A stretch of DNA of 38,911 nucleotides from Pseudonocardia sp. (GCA_029263115.1 JAJCYC010000222.1:1-38911); one strand, 5' to 3'. Shown: positions 16,207 to 26,198, counted from the first letter of the stretch. Notes: generated from the sequence alone by a model not told the origin. A program made the numbers and translations.

Positions 16207-17457
16207 TCAGGCGGCCAGGCTGGCCAGCGCGGCGTGCACCAGCACCCGCACGCCCGCCGGCAACGCGCGCTCGTCGAGGTCGAAGGTGGGCTGGTGCAGA
16301 TCCTTCATCGGGCCGTCGCCGGACCACACCCCGAGCCGGCCCATCGCACCGGGCACGTGCTCGAGGTACCAGGCGAAGTCCTCGCCGCCGCTGGACTGCT
16401 CCGTGCTGGTGGCCGCATCGACCCCGAGGCCGGCGACCGCGGCGTCGTGCAACAGCCCGGCGCTCAGCGCCTCGTTGTTCACCGGCGGCACCCCGCGCTG
16501 GTGCTGCAGCACGTAGCCGACACCGATCGGGGCCAGCAGCGAGGTGACCAGCGAGCGGACCAGTGGCTCCAGCTCCGACCAGATCGCGTGGTCGCCGGTG
16601 CGCAGGGTGCCGCGCAGTACGCCGTTCTCCGGCACCGCGTTCGCCGCCTGGCCGGCCTCCACCGCGCCCCAGACCAGGACCGTGCCCGAGCGCGGGTCGA
16701 CCCGGCGGGCCAGCAGCGCCGGCAGCTGGGTGATCAGCAGGCCCAGGCCGTGCACCAGGTCGGCGGTCAGGTGCGGGCGGGAGGTGTGCCCGCCCGGCGA
16801 GGTGAGCCGGACCTCCAGCAGGTCGCAGGCCGAGGTGATCGGCCCGACCCGGGTCCCCATCTGGCCCACCGGCAACCGCGGGTCGCAGTGCAGGGCGAAG
16901 ATGCGCTCCACACCGTCCAGCGCGCCGCTCTCCACCGCGTCCAGCGCGCCACCGGGCAGCACCTCCTCGGCCGGTTGGAAGATCAGCCGGACCCGACCCG
17001 GCAGCGAGGGCGCCTGGGCGAGCGCGAGACCGGCGCCGAGCAGCATCGCCGTGTGCGCGTCGTGCCCGCACGCGTGCATCACGCCGTCCACCCCGGAGGC
17101 GAAGCTCAACCCGGTCTGTTCACTCAGCGGCAGGGCGTCGAGGTCGGCCCGCAGCGCGACGCAGTGGTCGCCCGAGCCGACGTCGCAGATCAGCCCGGTA
17201 CCGCCGGGCAGCACCTGCGGGGTGAGGCCGGCCGCGGCCAGCCGGGAGGCCACCAGCGCGGTGCTCAGCCGCTCCTGGTGGGCCAGCTCCGGGCGGGCGT
17301 GTAGAGCACGGCGCCAGCCGACCAGCTCGCGATTGTGCGCGCCGAGCCAGCCGTCCAGCCACGCCGGGCCGCGACCGCGACCCAGATCAACCACCGGTGC
17401 GACCGGCCCGAGAGCCTGGGCCGCGAGCAGCTCGGTGCGTGCATCGAGCACGGTCAC
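16207..17457 (-). CDS. Peptidase M20 family amidohydrolase (AmiA1/AmiB1-like)
   Basis: A 416-residue zinc-dependent amidohydrolase that would cleave N-acyl amino acids or similar amides. The family signature is HACGHDAH (C130, H132, H135), preceded by ADLDALPL; E164-E165 in PAEEVLPGG include the general base, and H190 and a C-terminal H in DLHQPTF complete the site. In M. tuberculosis the equivalent amiA1-amiB1 pair lies next to deoD, as here, so this is probably the amiB1-type gene. The native substrate is unknown. GTG/ATG choice at the N-terminus is not critical because the first 30 residues are unconserved. Confidence 0.85.
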   Translation of the reverse strand: MTVLDARTELLAAQALGPVAPVVDLGRGRGPAWLDGWLGAHNRELVGWRRALHARPELAHQERLSTALVASRLAAAGLTPQVLPGGTGLICDVGSGDHCVALRADLDALPLSEQTGLSFASGVDGVMHACGHDAHTAMLLGAGLALAQAPSLPGRVRLIFQPAEEVLPGGALDAVESGALDGVERIFALHCDPRLPVGQMGTRVGPITSACDLLEVRLTSPGGHTSRPHLTADLVHGLGLLITQLPALLARRVDPRSGTVLVWGAVEAGQAANAVPENGVLRGTLRTGDHAIWSELEPLVRSLVTSLLAPIGVGYVLQHQRGVPPVNNEALSAGLLHDAAVAGLGVDAATSTEQSSGGEDFAWYLEHVPGAMGRLGVWSGDGPMKDLHQPTFDLDERALPAGVRVLVHAALASLAA

Positions 17458-17778
17458 CGGTCACCACCACCGATCCCTTGTCAGTGGACACCGGCGGGGT
17501 CGGCCGCCGAACCGCCTGGGGAAGCGGAACGGCCACACGAACCGGCGTCGCTGCAGACCATGGTGCAGCAGTCCGCGGGACCCCCGCGCGGCCGATGCGA
17601 CGTACGGCCTCATCTGGCGCCCAAGGGTTCCTGTGCTGCTGCGGGCGGCGGGACGAGCGGCGCGGATGGTCGCCGGGGAGCCGACGAGCGGTATGTGACA
17701 CCGCTCACCGGTAAGGTCGCGCGGGTCAGCAGCGACCGCGTCGATCGGCGCCGAGCCCGCACCGGGAGAATGACGCCC
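17458..17778. other. Intergenic region upstream of M20 and kinase genes
   Basis: A 321-base divergent gap. Short open frames on both strands show no recognisable domain and no convincing ribosome-binding site. I see no long palindrome. It presumably contains both promoters. Confidence 0.4.
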
Positions 17779-19809
17779 ATGTCGGTATCCGGGAATACCC
17801 CCGACGGCGACCCCGAGGCCGATCCGGGCGCCGAGCCCCGGCTGATCGGCGGGCGCTACCGGTTGACCGATGCGCTCGGCCGGGGCGCGATGGGCACGGT
17901 GTGGGCCGGCTACGACGAGGTGCTGCACCGCCCGGTCGCGGTCAAGGAGCTGCGGGTTCCTCCCGGCATCCCGGCCGGCGAGATGGTCGCCATGCGCGAG
18001 CGGATGATGCGCGAGGCGCGCACCCTGGGCGGGCTGTCCCATCCGAACATCATCACGCTGTACGACGTTGTCGACGTCTCCGGCGACCCCTACGTCGTGC
18101 TGGAACTGCTGCCCAGCCGCAACCTCTCCGAGGTGATCGCCGAGCAGGGCCGGCTGAGCATCGGCCAGGCGGCCTCGGTCGGGCTGGCCGTGGCCGCCGC
18201 ATTGCAGGCCGCGCACCGGGCCGGGATCACCCACCGCGACGTCAAACCAGGCAACGTGCTGGTCGCGCACGACGGCCGGATCAAGCTGACCGACTTCGGC
18301 ATCGCCCGCAAACGCGACGACCTGACGATGACCGCGACCGGTCTGGTGCTCGGTTCGCCGGCCTACATCGCTCCGGAGGTGGCAGCCGGCGAGGCGGTCA
18401 CCCCGGCGGCCGACCTGTGGGGGTTGGGCGCCACCCTGTTCGCCTCGGTCGAGGGGCGCCCGCCCTACGACGTCGACGGCGACCCGGTCAAGACGGTGAC
18501 CGCAGTGGTGCACGACGCGGTGCCGCGCACCACGGTGGCCGGCCCGCTGGCCGAGGTCGTCGCCACCCTGATGGTCAAGGCCCCGGAGCAACGGGTGGCG
18601 CTGACCGAGATCCGCCGGCGGTTGCGGCCGCTGCTGGCCGACCCGGACGACCCGCTGTTCCCCGGCTCCCCCGAGGCGTACACGCTGCCCCCGGCCCCGG
18701 CGGTGTCCGGCGCGCCGGACACCGGCTCGTCCGCGCCGGCCCCGCCCGAGACCGGCGCCACCGACTCGGGTGCCCGCCCGCCCAGCCCCCGGAACCGGGC
18801 GAACGCCACCGGCACCGTCGGCCCAGGGGCGGGGACGCCCGGGGGCGGCGGATCGTGGGGCGCCGGCGCGACCCCCGCCGAGAGCGCCCGGCCGCCGGCG
18901 CCGCTTGCCGCCGACCCCGGTCCGCTGCCGCCCGGATGGTCCGGCCCGTCCGGCGCGGCACCCGGGTCGCCGCCGGCGCCAGCACCGACCCCGCCCGCCG
19001 GGACCTTCGGGGCCGCCTCCTACCCGCGTGGTGGCTTCTCCCCCGGCACCTACCCCCGGCCCGATCAGCCCGAGCCCCGATATCCGGTCGCGGGGTACCC
19101 GGCGGGCTATTCCGCCGGTTACCAGAGCCCGGGGGCCCCCGGCCGCCCGCCGGCTCCGCCTGCCCGGCCGTCGGTCGCCCGGCCGCTGCCGCCGCCCGCG
19201 CCGGCCCGTCGCGGGGGTCTGACACTGGTCCTGGCCGGGGCGCTGGCGGTCGTGGTCGGCGCCGCGGGCGGCTGGGTGGGCGCCCGCGCGCTGGTCGGCC
19301 AGTCACCGCTGAGCACCTCGGTGATCAGCCCGAGCGCCGGGAGCACGGTGAGCGCACTCAAGCCCCACGTGGACAACGCGACCGTGTACGGGCCCACCGC
19401 GATGGGCTTCACGGTCGGGGTTCCCCGCGACTGGGAGGAGTACCGGCTGGCCGGCGAGGCCGACGCGGTCACCGTGCTGTTCGTCAGCCCGGACGGCTCC
19501 CGGGAGCTGCGGTTCGACCGGATCCGCGGCACCCGGACCCGCTCCGCGCAGCCGGACGACTTCGTCGCCCAGCTCACCGCGGCGCGGCTGGGCGTGGCGG
19601 AGGTGAGCGTGCAGGAACGCACCACCAACCAGATCCGCTACCGCGCCGACCGGGTCGGCACCCAGGGCACCTCCAGCCGGGTCGGGTACGTCCGGCTGAC
19701 CCCCGCCGGCACCGACCTGTGGGTCGTGCGACTCACCGTGCCCGCGGCCCAGGCCGGCGACGACAGCAGTGAGTTGTTCAGCACGCTCGTCCAGGGCTTC
19801 CGCCCGTGA
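17779..19809 (+). CDS. Membrane Ser/Thr protein kinase (PknB family) with extracellular domain
   Basis: A 676-residue protein. The Hanks-type kinase domain spans about 26-300: GRGAMG loop (34-39), K56, HRDVKPGN (152-159), DFG (172-174) and APE (198-200), with Thr-rich activation loop DLTMTATG. A Pro/Gly-rich linker (about 300-475) leads to one transmembrane helix ([20 protein letters not shown]) and an outer domain of about 150 residues, [17 protein letters not shown] onward, perhaps of the PsbP/LpqN-like type. ATG 17779 is preferred over 17770 because GGGAGA (17764-17769) is then correctly spaced. GTGA overlap couples it to the PNP gene, an odd partner for a kinase. Confidence 0.88.
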   Translation: MSVSGNTPDGDPEADPGAEPRLIGGRYRLTDALGRGAMGTVWAGYDEVLHRPVAVKELRVPPGIPAGEMVAMRERMMREARTLGGLSHPNIITLYDVVDVSGDPYVVLELLPSRNLSEVIAEQGRLSIGQAASVGLAVAAALQAAHRAGITHRDVKPGNVLVAHDGRIKLTDFGIARKRDDLTMTATGLVLGSPAYIAPEVAAGEAVTPAADLWGLGATLFASVEGRPPYDVDGDPVKTVTAVVHDAVPRTTVAGPLAEVVATLMVKAPEQRVALTEIRRRLRPLLADPDDPLFPGSPEAYTLPPAPAVSGAPDTGSSAPAPPETGATDSGARPPSPRNRANATGTVGPGAGTPGGGGSWGAGATPAESARPPAPLAADPGPLPPGWSGPSGAAPGSPPAPAPTPPAGTFGAASYPRGGFSPGTYPRPDQPEPRYPVAGYPAGYSAGYQSPGAPGRPPAPPARPSVARPLPPPAPARRGGLTLVLAGALAVVVGAAGGWVGARALVGQSPLSTSVISPSAGSTVSALKPHVDNATVYGPTAMGFTVGVPRDWEEYRLAGEADAVTVLFVSPDGSRELRFDRIRGTRTRSAQPDDFVAQLTAARLGVAEVSVQERTTNQIRYRADRVGTQGTSSRVGYVRLTPAGTDLWVVRLTVPAAQAGDDSSELFSTLVQGFRP

Positions 19810-20654
19810 CACCGGATGCGACCGGACCGGCGGTGGCCGAACCCCCGGTACCCGGGTCGGAGGGCGGGCCGGAGCAGGTCGCGGCCCGGGCCGCTGCGGC
19901 GCTGGCCGAGCGGACCGGGATCGAGCGGCACGATGTGGCCGTGGTGCTGGGTTCGGGCTGGCGACCGGCCGCCGAGGCGTTCGGCGCCGGCGACGCGGAG
20001 TTCCCGATGGGTGAGCTGCCCGGGTTCGCGGTGCCCACCGCGATGGGCCATTCGGGCACCGTGCGCTCGGTCCGGGTGGGTGGGCGCCGCGTGCTGGTGC
20101 TGCTCGGCCGCACCCACCTGTACGAGGGCCGGGGGGCCGACGCGGTGGCGCATGCCGTCCGAACCGCGGCCGCCGCCGGGTGCACGGAGCTGCTGCTGAC
20201 CAACGCCGCCGGCGGCATCCGCGAGGAGTACCAGGTCGGCCAGCCGGTGGTGGTCGCCGACCACCTGAACCTGACCGCGCGCTCCCCGCTCACCGGCGCC
20301 CGGTTCGTCGACCTGACCGACCTCTACTCACTGCGGCTGCGGGCGTTGGCGGCCACCGTCGATCCCACTCTCGCCGAGGGGGTGTACGCCGGGCTGCCCG
20401 GGCCGCACTTCGAGACGCCGGCGGAGATCCGCATGCTGCGCGCGCTCGGCGCCGACCTGGTCGGCATGTCGACGGTGCTGGAGGCGATCGCGGCCCGGGC
20501 GGCCGGGGTCGAGGTGTTCGGGCTGTCGCTGGTGACCAACCTGGCGGCCGGGATGACCGGGGCCCCGCTGGACGGCGCCGAGGTGATCGCCGCCGGTGAT
20601 GCGGCGGCCGGGCGGATGGGCGAGCTGCTGCGCGAGCTGGTCGCCCGAGGGTGA
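19806..20654 (+). CDS. punA: Purine nucleoside phosphorylase
   Basis: A 282-residue trimeric-type PNP that phosphorolyses guanosine, inosine and deoxy forms to base and (deoxy)ribose-1-phosphate. Signatures are [44 protein letters not shown] and [13 protein letters not shown], with N in LVTNLAAGM contacting the purine. GTG 19806 overlaps the kinase stop by four bases, and its own stop overlaps the mutase start, so the three genes are translationally coupled. In mycobacteria the equivalent gene is deoD (Rv3307), also followed by pmmB. Confidence 0.92.
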   Translation: MTPDATGPAVAEPPVPGSEGGPEQVAARAAAALAERTGIERHDVAVVLGSGWRPAAEAFGAGDAEFPMGELPGFAVPTAMGHSGTVRSVRVGGRRVLVLLGRTHLYEGRGADAVAHAVRTAAAAGCTELLLTNAAGGIREEYQVGQPVVVADHLNLTARSPLTGARFVDLTDLYSLRLRALAATVDPTLAEGVYAGLPGPHFETPAEIRMLRALGADLVGMSTVLEAIAARAAGVEVFGLSLVTNLAAGMTGAPLDGAEVIAAGDAAAGRMGELLRELVARG

Positions 20655-22375
20655 GCGGGGCGGCGGGGGTCCCGTCCGAGCTCGTGGCGGCGACCCGCCG
20701 CTGGATCGACGCCGACCCCGACCCGGCGACCCGCGCCGAGCTGCGCCGCCTGCTGGCCGACGCCTCCCACCCCGACGCCGCACACCGTGCCGCCGCGCCG
20801 GCCGACACCACCCCGGGCACCACCCCGGACGCCGCCCCCGCGACTCACCGCGCTGCCGCGCTGGCCGAGCTCTCCGACCGGATGGCCGGTCCGTTGAGCT
20901 TCGGCACCGCCGGGCTGCGCGGCCCGGTGCGCGCGGGGCCGAACGGGATGAACGTCGCGGTGGTCCGGCGGGCCACCGCCGGCCTGGCCGCCTGGCTCCG
21001 GCGGCAGGGCCCCGCCGGGGGTGTCGTGGTGGTCGGCCGGGACGCGCGGCACGGTTCGGCCGCGTTCGCCCCGGCCGCCGCCGGGGTGCTCGCCGCCGCC
21101 GGGTTCGACGTCCGGGTGCTGCCCGGACCGCTGCCGACCCCGGTGCTGGCCTACGCGGTGCGCGCCCTGGGCGCGGTCGCCGGCGTGCAGATCACCGCCT
21201 CGCACAACCCGGCGCGGGACAACGGCTACAAGGTGTACCTGGGTGGGCCGGCACACGCCGGCGCCCAGCTGGTTGCGCCGGCCGACGCCGAGATCGAGGC
21301 CGAGATCGCCGCCGCGCCGGCCGCGTCCGACATCCCGGTCCGGGGCCGGGACCTCGACCGGTACGCCGACCGGGACCTCCCGGTGGCGGACGTGCTGGGC
21401 GGCTACCTGGCCCGGGTCGCGCGGCTGCCCCGCGGCGGCGCCCGGCGGCTGCGGGTGGCGCTGACCCCGCTGCACGGGGTGGGTGGCGCGGTGGCGGTCC
21501 GAGCGCTGCGCTCGGCCGGGTTCCACGATGTGCACCTGGTGCCCGGTCAGGCCGAGCCGGACCCGGACTTCCCGACGGTACCCGTGCCCAACCCGGAGGA
21601 ACCCGGCGCCACCGACGCGCTGCTGGCGATGGCCACCGACGTGGGCGCCGACCTCGCCGTCGCGCTGGACCCGGACGCCGACCGGTGCGCGGTGGGGGTG
21701 CCGGTACCGGGCGGCTGGCGGATGCTGACCGGCGACGAGTTGGGGGCGCTGCTCGGCGAGCACCTGCTGGCCACCGGCCGGTACCCCGATCCGCTGGTGG
21801 CCAGCACGGTGGTGTCGTCCGGTCTGCTGGCCGGGATCGCGGCCGCGCACGGGGCCCGGCACGCCGAGACCCTCACCGGGTTCAAGTGGATCGCCCGGGC
21901 CGGCCCCGGCCTGGTGTACGGCTACGAGGAGGCGATCGGGTACTGCGTCGACCCGGACGCGGTGCGCGACAAGGACGGGATCGCGGCGGCGGTGCTGGCC
22001 GCGGACCTGGCGGCCACCCGCGCGGCGGCCGGCGACTCGCTGCTCGGCGCGCTGGACGAGCTGGCCCTGCGCCACGGGGTGCACCTCACCGGCGCGGTCA
22101 GCCTGCGGATGGGCGCGCCGCAGATCGCGGCGGCGCTGGAGCGGGTGGCCCGAGCGGGCGGCCCGGTCGAGCGACCGGCCCCGGACGTGCTGGTCCGGCG
22201 GGGCCCGGGCACCCGGGTCGCGGTGCGCCCGTCGGGTACCGAGCCGAAGCTGAAGGCCTACCTGGAGGTGGTCGAACCGGTGGCCGGTCCGCGCTCGCTG
22301 CCGGCCGCCCGCGAGCGGGCCGCCGACCGGCTGGCCGAGCTGTCGGCTGAGGTCCGCGCCCTGCTCGGCGGCTGA
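20651..22375 (+). CDS. pmmB: Phospho-sugar mutase (PmmB-like)
   Basis: A 574-residue alpha-D-phosphohexomutase. Catalytic phosphoserine loop TASHNP has S184; the metal loop DPDADR has D340, D342 and D344; the sugar loop is GYEEA (424-428); and the phosphate site RPSGTEPK starts at R526. [11 protein letters not shown] marks the N-terminus. Position after PNP suggests it interconverts (deoxy)ribose-1- and -5-phosphate or hexose phosphates during nucleoside breakdown; specificity cannot be read from sequence. GTG 20651 overlaps the PNP stop. Residues 40-70 are a low-complexity Ala/Thr insertion. Confidence 0.88.
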   Translation: MSGAAGVPSELVAATRRWIDADPDPATRAELRRLLADASHPDAAHRAAAPADTTPGTTPDAAPATHRAAALAELSDRMAGPLSFGTAGLRGPVRAGPNGMNVAVVRRATAGLAAWLRRQGPAGGVVVVGRDARHGSAAFAPAAAGVLAAAGFDVRVLPGPLPTPVLAYAVRALGAVAGVQITASHNPARDNGYKVYLGGPAHAGAQLVAPADAEIEAEIAAAPAASDIPVRGRDLDRYADRDLPVADVLGGYLARVARLPRGGARRLRVALTPLHGVGGAVAVRALRSAGFHDVHLVPGQAEPDPDFPTVPVPNPEEPGATDALLAMATDVGADLAVALDPDADRCAVGVPVPGGWRMLTGDELGALLGEHLLATGRYPDPLVASTVVSSGLLAGIAAAHGARHAETLTGFKWIARAGPGLVYGYEEAIGYCVDPDAVRDKDGIAAAVLAADLAATRAAAGDSLLGALDELALRHGVHLTGAVSLRMGAPQIAAALERVARAGGPVERPAPDVLVRRGPGTRVAVRPSGTEPKLKAYLEVVEPVAGPRSLPAARERAADRLAELSAEVRALLGG

Positions 22376-22394
22376 TCCGCGCCCGCCGGCTTCG

Positions 22395-22426
22395 TCCGGG
22401 GCCGGCTGCGTCCGGGGCCGGCTGCG
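22395..22426 (+). repeat. 16-bp direct repeat, two units
   Basis: TCCGGGGCCGGCTGCG occurs at 22395-22410 and 22411-22426 in the 85-base gap after the mutase gene. It may extend into a hairpin, but the repeats are direct, not inverted. Confidence 0.7.
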
Positions 22427-22460
22427 CACGCCGGCCAGCTCGCGCGGGCACACTGCCGGC

Positions 22461-22913
22461 ATGCCCACCCTGCTGATCGTGCACCACACCCCCTCGCCGG
22501 CCTGCGCGGAGCTGTTCGACGCGGTGCTGCGCGGCGCATCCGACCCGGAGATCACCGGCGTCCAGGTGGTACGCCGGGCCGCGCTGGCCGCCACCGCGTC
22601 GGACGTGCTGGCCTGTGACGGCCTGGTCCTGGGCACCCCGGCGAACATCGGCTACATGTCGGGCGCGCTCAAACACTTCTTCGACCAGGTCTACTACCCG
22701 GTCCTGGACGACACCCGGGGCCGGCCGTACGGGTTGTACGTGCACGGCAACCTGGGCACCGAGGGCGCGGTACGGGCCGTCGGGTCGATCGCCGACGGGC
22801 TGGGCTGGCGTCCGGTGGCCGACCCCGTGGAGGTGACCGGGGAGCCGTCGAAATCCGATCTGGAGGCTTGCCGGGAGCTCGGCGCGACGGTCGCCGCCAC
22901 CCTGATGGGCTGA
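22461..22913 (+). CDS. Flavodoxin-like/NAD(P)H-FMN reductase family protein
   Basis: A 150-residue flavodoxin-fold protein. LLIVHHTPSPACAELFDAV carries the first phosphate loop; GLVLGTPANIGYMSGALKHFFDQV is the characteristic second flavin-binding segment; YVHGNLGTEGAV follows. It probably binds FMN and transfers electrons or reduces quinones; the partner is unknown. ATG 22461 follows a CACACT hexamer by 6 bases, so it may be leaderless. It converges with the aldo/keto reductase gene. Confidence 0.8.
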   Translation: MPTLLIVHHTPSPACAELFDAVLRGASDPEITGVQVVRRAALAATASDVLACDGLVLGTPANIGYMSGALKHFFDQVYYPVLDDTRGRPYGLYVHGNLGTEGAVRAVGSIADGLGWRPVADPVEVTGEPSKSDLEACRELGATVAATLMG

Positions 22914-22978
22914 GCCGGCCGCCAGGCCGCGCGGCCGCCAGGCGGCGCCAGTCCCGCCCGACGGCGCCCGGCGTCCCG

Positions 22979-23992
22979 TCAGATCCCGATGCCGCGCATC
23001 GCCGCCTCCGGGTAGCGGCCGCCGAGCACCGCGTCGGCCGGCGCGGCGGCCGCGATCGCGGCGAGGTCGGCCGCGGTCAGCTCCAGGCCCGCCGCAGCCA
23101 CGTTCTGCTCCAGGTAGGTCCGCCGCTTGGTCCCCGGGATCGGCACCACGGTGGTAGCGGTCGACGCGCCCTGGTGGCCGACCCAGGCCAGCGCGAGCTG
23201 GCCCGCGGTGACCCCGCGCTCGGCGGCCAGCTTCTCCAGCGCGTCCACGATCGCCAGGTTGTGCCGCAGGTTCTCCTCGGCGAACCGGGGCTGGGCGCCG
23301 ACCCGGAAGTCGCCCTCGCCGAACGACCGGGCCGAACGGAACCGGCCGGTGAGGAAGCCCCGGCCCAGCGGCGAGTACGCGACCACACCGATCCCCAGCT
23401 CCCGGCAGGTCGGCACGATCTCCGCCTCGATGTCGCGCGACCAGAGCGACCACTCGGTCTGCAGCGCGGCGATGGGATGCACCGCGTGCGCCCGGCGGAT
23501 CGTGTCCACGCCCGCCTCGGAGAGCCCGAGGTGGCGGACCTTGCCCGCCGCCACCAGCTCGGCCATCGCTCCGACGGTCTCCTCGATCGGGGTGTTCGGG
23601 TCGACCCGGTGCTGGTAGTAGAGATCGATGTGGTCCACACCGAGCCGGCGCAGCGAGGCGTCGCAGGCGGCCCGGACGTAGTCGGCGTCGCCGCGCACCG
23701 TGCTGGCCGCCGGGTCCTCACCGCGCACGATGCCGAACTTGGTGGCCAGCACCACCCGGTCACGGCGACCGGGGCTGTCGTTGATGGCACGGCCGACCAG
23801 CCGCTCGTTGGCGCCGACGCCGTACATGTCGGCCGTGTCGAGCAGGCTCACGCCCAGCTCGAGCGCGCGGTGGATGGTGGCGGTGGATTCGGCGTCGTCG
23901 CCGGCACCGTAGAACTCGCTCATCCCCATGCAGCCCAGGCCCTGGGCGCTGACCTCGAGGCTGCCGAGCCGGCGGGTGGACAGGGTGCTCAT
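22979..23992 (-). CDS. Aldo/keto reductase
   Basis: A 337-residue (alpha/beta)8 NADPH-dependent oxidoreductase close to the YajO/IolS-like group. The tetrad is visible: D and Y in [10 protein letters not shown] in VVLATKFG, H in [27 protein letters not shown] is the C-terminal cofactor signature. ATG 23992 is chosen because GGAGGAG precedes it; the frame stays open upstream but only through a repeat tract. It is divergent from a TetR gene, likely its repressor. The substrate is unknown. Confidence 0.9.
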   Translation of the reverse strand: MSTLSTRRLGSLEVSAQGLGCMGMSEFYGAGDDAESTATIHRALELGVSLLDTADMYGVGANERLVGRAINDSPGRRDRVVLATKFGIVRGEDPAASTVRGDADYVRAACDASLRRLGVDHIDLYYQHRVDPNTPIEETVGAMAELVAAGKVRHLGLSEAGVDTIRRAHAVHPIAALQTEWSLWSRDIEAEIVPTCRELGIGVVAYSPLGRGFLTGRFRSARSFGEGDFRVGAQPRFAEENLRHNLAIVDALEKLAAERGVTAGQLALAWVGHQGASTATTVVPIPGTKRRTYLEQNVAAAGLELTAADLAAIAAAAPADAVLGGRYPEAAMRGIGI

Positions 23993-24019
23993 GTGGACTC
24001 CTCCGTGATGTCGTCTCGT

Positions 24020-24099
24020 GATCGTCGCGGTGCTAGATCGTCGCGGTGCTAGACCGTCGCGGTGCTTGATCGCCGTCGCCACCGATCGCCGTCGCCACC
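24020..24099. repeat. 16-bp tandem repeats, 3 + 2 units
   Basis: Three units of GATCGTCGCGGTGCTA type (24020-24035, 24036-24051, 24052-24067) are followed by two identical units of GATCGCCGTCGCCACC (24068-24083, 24084-24099). They occupy the region between the aldo/keto reductase start and the TetR operator. Confidence 0.85.
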
Positions 24100-24111
24100 G
24101 ACCGTAGGAGT

Positions 24112-24125
24112 TGGAGCGCGCTCCA
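24112..24125. promoter_or_regulatory. 14-bp perfect palindrome, likely TetR operator
   Basis: TGGAGCGCGCTCCA lies between the divergent aldo/keto reductase and TetR genes. It is the size and position expected for the operator of the neighbouring TetR protein. Confidence 0.6.
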
Positions 24126-24181
24126 GGTCAAGTCGGGGCGCGCACCGGCGTACATAACACCGTTGCGCTAGCCTGCCGCCC

Positions 24182-24775
24182 GTGGCCCGACCGAAGCTGC
24201 ACGACGAGGCGCTGCGGGTCCGGCTGCTCGAACAGGCGGTGCGCACGCTGTCCGAGGACGGCCCGCAAGGGCTGCGGCTGCGCAAACTGGCCGCCGACGC
24301 GGGCACCTCCACCACCGCGGTGTACTCGCTGTTCGGCGGCAAACCGGGGCTGCTCGAAGCCCTGTTCGACGAGGCGTTCGCCCGATTCGGGCGGCGGCTG
24401 GCCGAGGTCGAGTACACCGGCGAGCCGCGCGCCGACATGCTCGCCCTGGCGCACGCCTACCGGGCCAGTGCCTTGCACGAGCCGCACTTCTACCAGGTGA
24501 TGTTCGGGCAGGTCGGCGGTGTGGTGGACCCCGGCCCGGAGTCCCGGGCACGCGCGCTGGACACCTTCCGTCCGCTGGTGGAGGTGGTCGGCCGGGCGAT
24601 CGAGGCCGGCCTGATGCGCGCGGAGAACCCGGAGACCATCGCGACCGCGCTCTGGGCGTGCGTGCACGGGCTGGTGTCGCTGGAGTTGCGCGCGCTGCTG
24701 CCGATGGACGGCGGCGACCCCGCCGACCTGTACACCCGTGCCCTGACCGCGGTCAGCGCCGGCTTCGCCCCGTGA
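24182..24775 (+). CDS. TetR family transcriptional regulator
   Basis: A 197-residue repressor. The N-terminal helix-turn-helix reads LLEQAVRTLSEDGPQGLRLRK, then AADAGTSTTAVYSLFGGKPGLLEALFDEAF. The C-terminal ligand domain contains FYQVMFG and ALWACVHGLVSLEL, as in the TetR_C_33-like group. GTG 24182 lies 7 bases after TAGCCT (24169-24174), so it is probably leaderless. Divergence from the aldo/keto reductase and the intervening palindrome suggest it represses that gene and itself. Confidence 0.85.
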   Translation: MARPKLHDEALRVRLLEQAVRTLSEDGPQGLRLRKLAADAGTSTTAVYSLFGGKPGLLEALFDEAFARFGRRLAEVEYTGEPRADMLALAHAYRASALHEPHFYQVMFGQVGGVVDPGPESRARALDTFRPLVEVVGRAIEAGLMRAENPETIATALWACVHGLVSLELRALLPMDGGDPADLYTRALTAVSAGFAP

Positions 24776-24808
24776 GCGGCAATGATCGCTCCGGCGCTGC
24801 TCCTATGC

Positions 24809-25459
24809 TCACGGGGCGCTTGCACCGCCCGCGCCGAACTGGCGGTCACCGGCGTCGCCCAGGCCGGGGACGATGAACGCGATGTCGTTGAGCCGCTCGT
24901 CGATGCTGGCGGTGACCACCCGCAACGGCAGCCCGGAGGCCTCGAGGTGGGCCAACCCCTCCGGCGCGGCCAGCACGCAGACCGCGGTGACGGCCGGGGC
25001 GCCGCGGGCCACCAGGAGCCGCACCGTGTGGGCCAACGAGCCCCCGGTGGCCAGCATCGGGTCGAGCACGAACACCCGCTGCCCGGCCAGCGATCCGGGC
25101 AGCGACTCCAGGTAGGGCACCGGGGCGTGGGTCCGCTCGTCCCGGGCCACCCCGACGAACCCGGTCCGGGCGCGCGGGAGCAGCCCGAGCGCCGCCTCGG
25201 CCATCCCGAGCCCGGCCCGCAGCACCGGCACCAGCACCGGCGACCCGGCGACCCGGTGGCCGGTGGTGGCGGTCATCGGGGTGCGGATCGACTCCTCGGC
25301 CAGCTCGAGATCCCGGGTGGCCTCGTAGACCAGCATCACCGAGAGATCGCGCAGGGCGGCCCGGAAGGCGGCGTTGACGGTGCGCTCGTCGCGCAGGATC
25401 GACAGCCGCTCCCGGGCCAGCGGGTGGTCCACCACGTGCACGTCCAGGGACCTTCGCAT
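24809..25459 (-). CDS. upp: Uracil phosphoribosyltransferase
   Basis: A 216-residue enzyme making UMP from uracil and PRPP. Key segments: [10 protein letters not shown], the PRPP loop [13 protein letters not shown], and the uracil-binding C-terminus [26 protein letters not shown]. The N-terminus [19 protein letters not shown] is typical. ATG 25459 has CATGAT 8 bases upstream on this strand, a possible leaderless promoter. It sits in the salvage block near PNP and add, matching mycobacterial Rv3309c, and converges with the TetR gene. Confidence 0.92.
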   Translation of the reverse strand: MRRSLDVHVVDHPLARERLSILRDERTVNAAFRAALRDLSVMLVYEATRDLELAEESIRTPMTATTGHRVAGSPVLVPVLRAGLGMAEAALGLLPRARTGFVGVARDERTHAPVPYLESLPGSLAGQRVFVLDPMLATGGSLAHTVRLLVARGAPAVTAVCVLAAPEGLAHLEASGLPLRVVTASIDERLNDIAFIVPGLGDAGDRQFGAGGASAP

Positions 25460-25868
25460 GGGTCCTGATCATGCCATCGGACGGGCCCGCCGTGCCGCCG
25501 GGACAACGACCCTTCGTCGATCACGCTACGTAGTGGTAACCGCAAGTACTTGGGCCTGATGTGACTGATGGGAAACAGGAGACGGTCAGCCTCCAAAGTC
25601 TCCCCGCATACCCCCTAAAGTCTCCTACTGACAGTAGCGGACTCGTCGATCATGAATCGACCTGCGACAATGCACACCGTCTCGATCCGGCTAGGAACGC
25701 TCGGAGGCAAGGTATGGATCACACGGCACAGGTGACCACTCCTCGTCAAGTCACCCACAGTGACTCTCTGAGCTGACCCAAACGGGTGGATATCGGGCCT
25801 GAGTGACACGCTTGAGGGCCCTCCGCCGCTGTACTCAGTAGGAGCCAGTCGTCAGGAGGTGATGGGCA
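25460..25868. promoter_or_regulatory. Palindrome-rich, lower-GC intergenic region
   Basis: About 400 bases, visibly lower in GC than its surroundings. Elements seen: CTACGTAG (25526-25533); CAAGTACTTG (25543-25552); direct repeat AAAGTCTCC (25595-25603 and 25617-25625, period 22); CTACTG-A-CAGTAG (25625-25637); AGTCAC/GTGACT (25749-25754, 25760-25765); and CTGAGT/ACTCAG (25799-25804, 25833-25838) enclosing GAGGGCCCTC (25814-25823). These could be operators or a structured 5' leader of the small gene at 25869. A 20-codon ORF is inside. Confidence 0.55.
25714..25776 (+). CDS. Possible 20-residue leader-type ORF
   Basis: ATG 25714 is preceded by GGAGG at about 6 bases, and the frame ends with TGA 25774-25776, giving a 20-residue peptide rich in Thr and Ser. 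It overlaps the AGTCAC/GTGACT inverted repeat. It could be a leader peptide for the next small gene; no homologue is recognised. Support is limited to the ribosome-binding site and position. Confidence 0.3.
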   Translation: MDHTAQVTTPRQVTHSDSLS

Positions 25869-26102
25869 GTGCCGGAGAACGCAGCAGCAGACGCGGCATT
25901 GGTGGCCGCGGCCGAGCAGCTCGGACAGTGCGATGGATACATCGTGCTCGCCGTGGACCCGCAGACAGGTGAGGTCGACGCGCACGGGCCCTACGACGGC
26001 ATGTCCGCCACGTTGAAGGCCGATCGCCTCCGCCACGAGTTCGACCAGGGTGGCCTGACCGACGTGAGCGTCGGCGTGGTCCGCCTGCACACCACCCGCT
26101 GA
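25869..26102 (+). CDS. Small conserved-type hypothetical protein, 77 aa
   Basis: I do not recognise the family. GTG 25869 is preceded at 5 bases by AGGAGGTGAT (25854-25863), which is complementary to the 16S rRNA 3' end over its full length, an unusually strong site in a window full of leaderless genes, so high translation is likely. The protein appears as one compact alpha/beta domain: an N-terminal helix (AADAALVAAAEQLGQ), strand YIVLAVDPQTGEV, a Gly/Pro turn, helix ATLKADRLRHEFDQGG, and strand VSVGVVRLH. It has no signal or membrane segment. Confidence 0.7.
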   Translation: MPENAAADAALVAAAEQLGQCDGYIVLAVDPQTGEVDAHGPYDGMSATLKADRLRHEFDQGGLTDVSVGVVRLHTTR

Positions 26103-26198
26103 CCCAGATCCGGCGGGTCCGGCCCTCCCGGCCGGGCCCGCCGATCCGCTCGGGGACCGCACACGACGGCCTCGTCCGGACCACGCTCCCCGCCTGAC

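Noticed and set aside
24020-24099. 16-bp repeats considered as a CRISPR array or plasmid iterons
   Set aside because: Units are contiguous with no unique spacers, only five in two types, and no cas, rep or partition gene is near.
25590-25640. C-rich stretch with repeated AAAGTCTCC considered as an actinobacterial 6C-type small RNA
   Set aside because: The two C-rich loops flanked by proper stems could not be drawn; kept only as an unexplained structured region.
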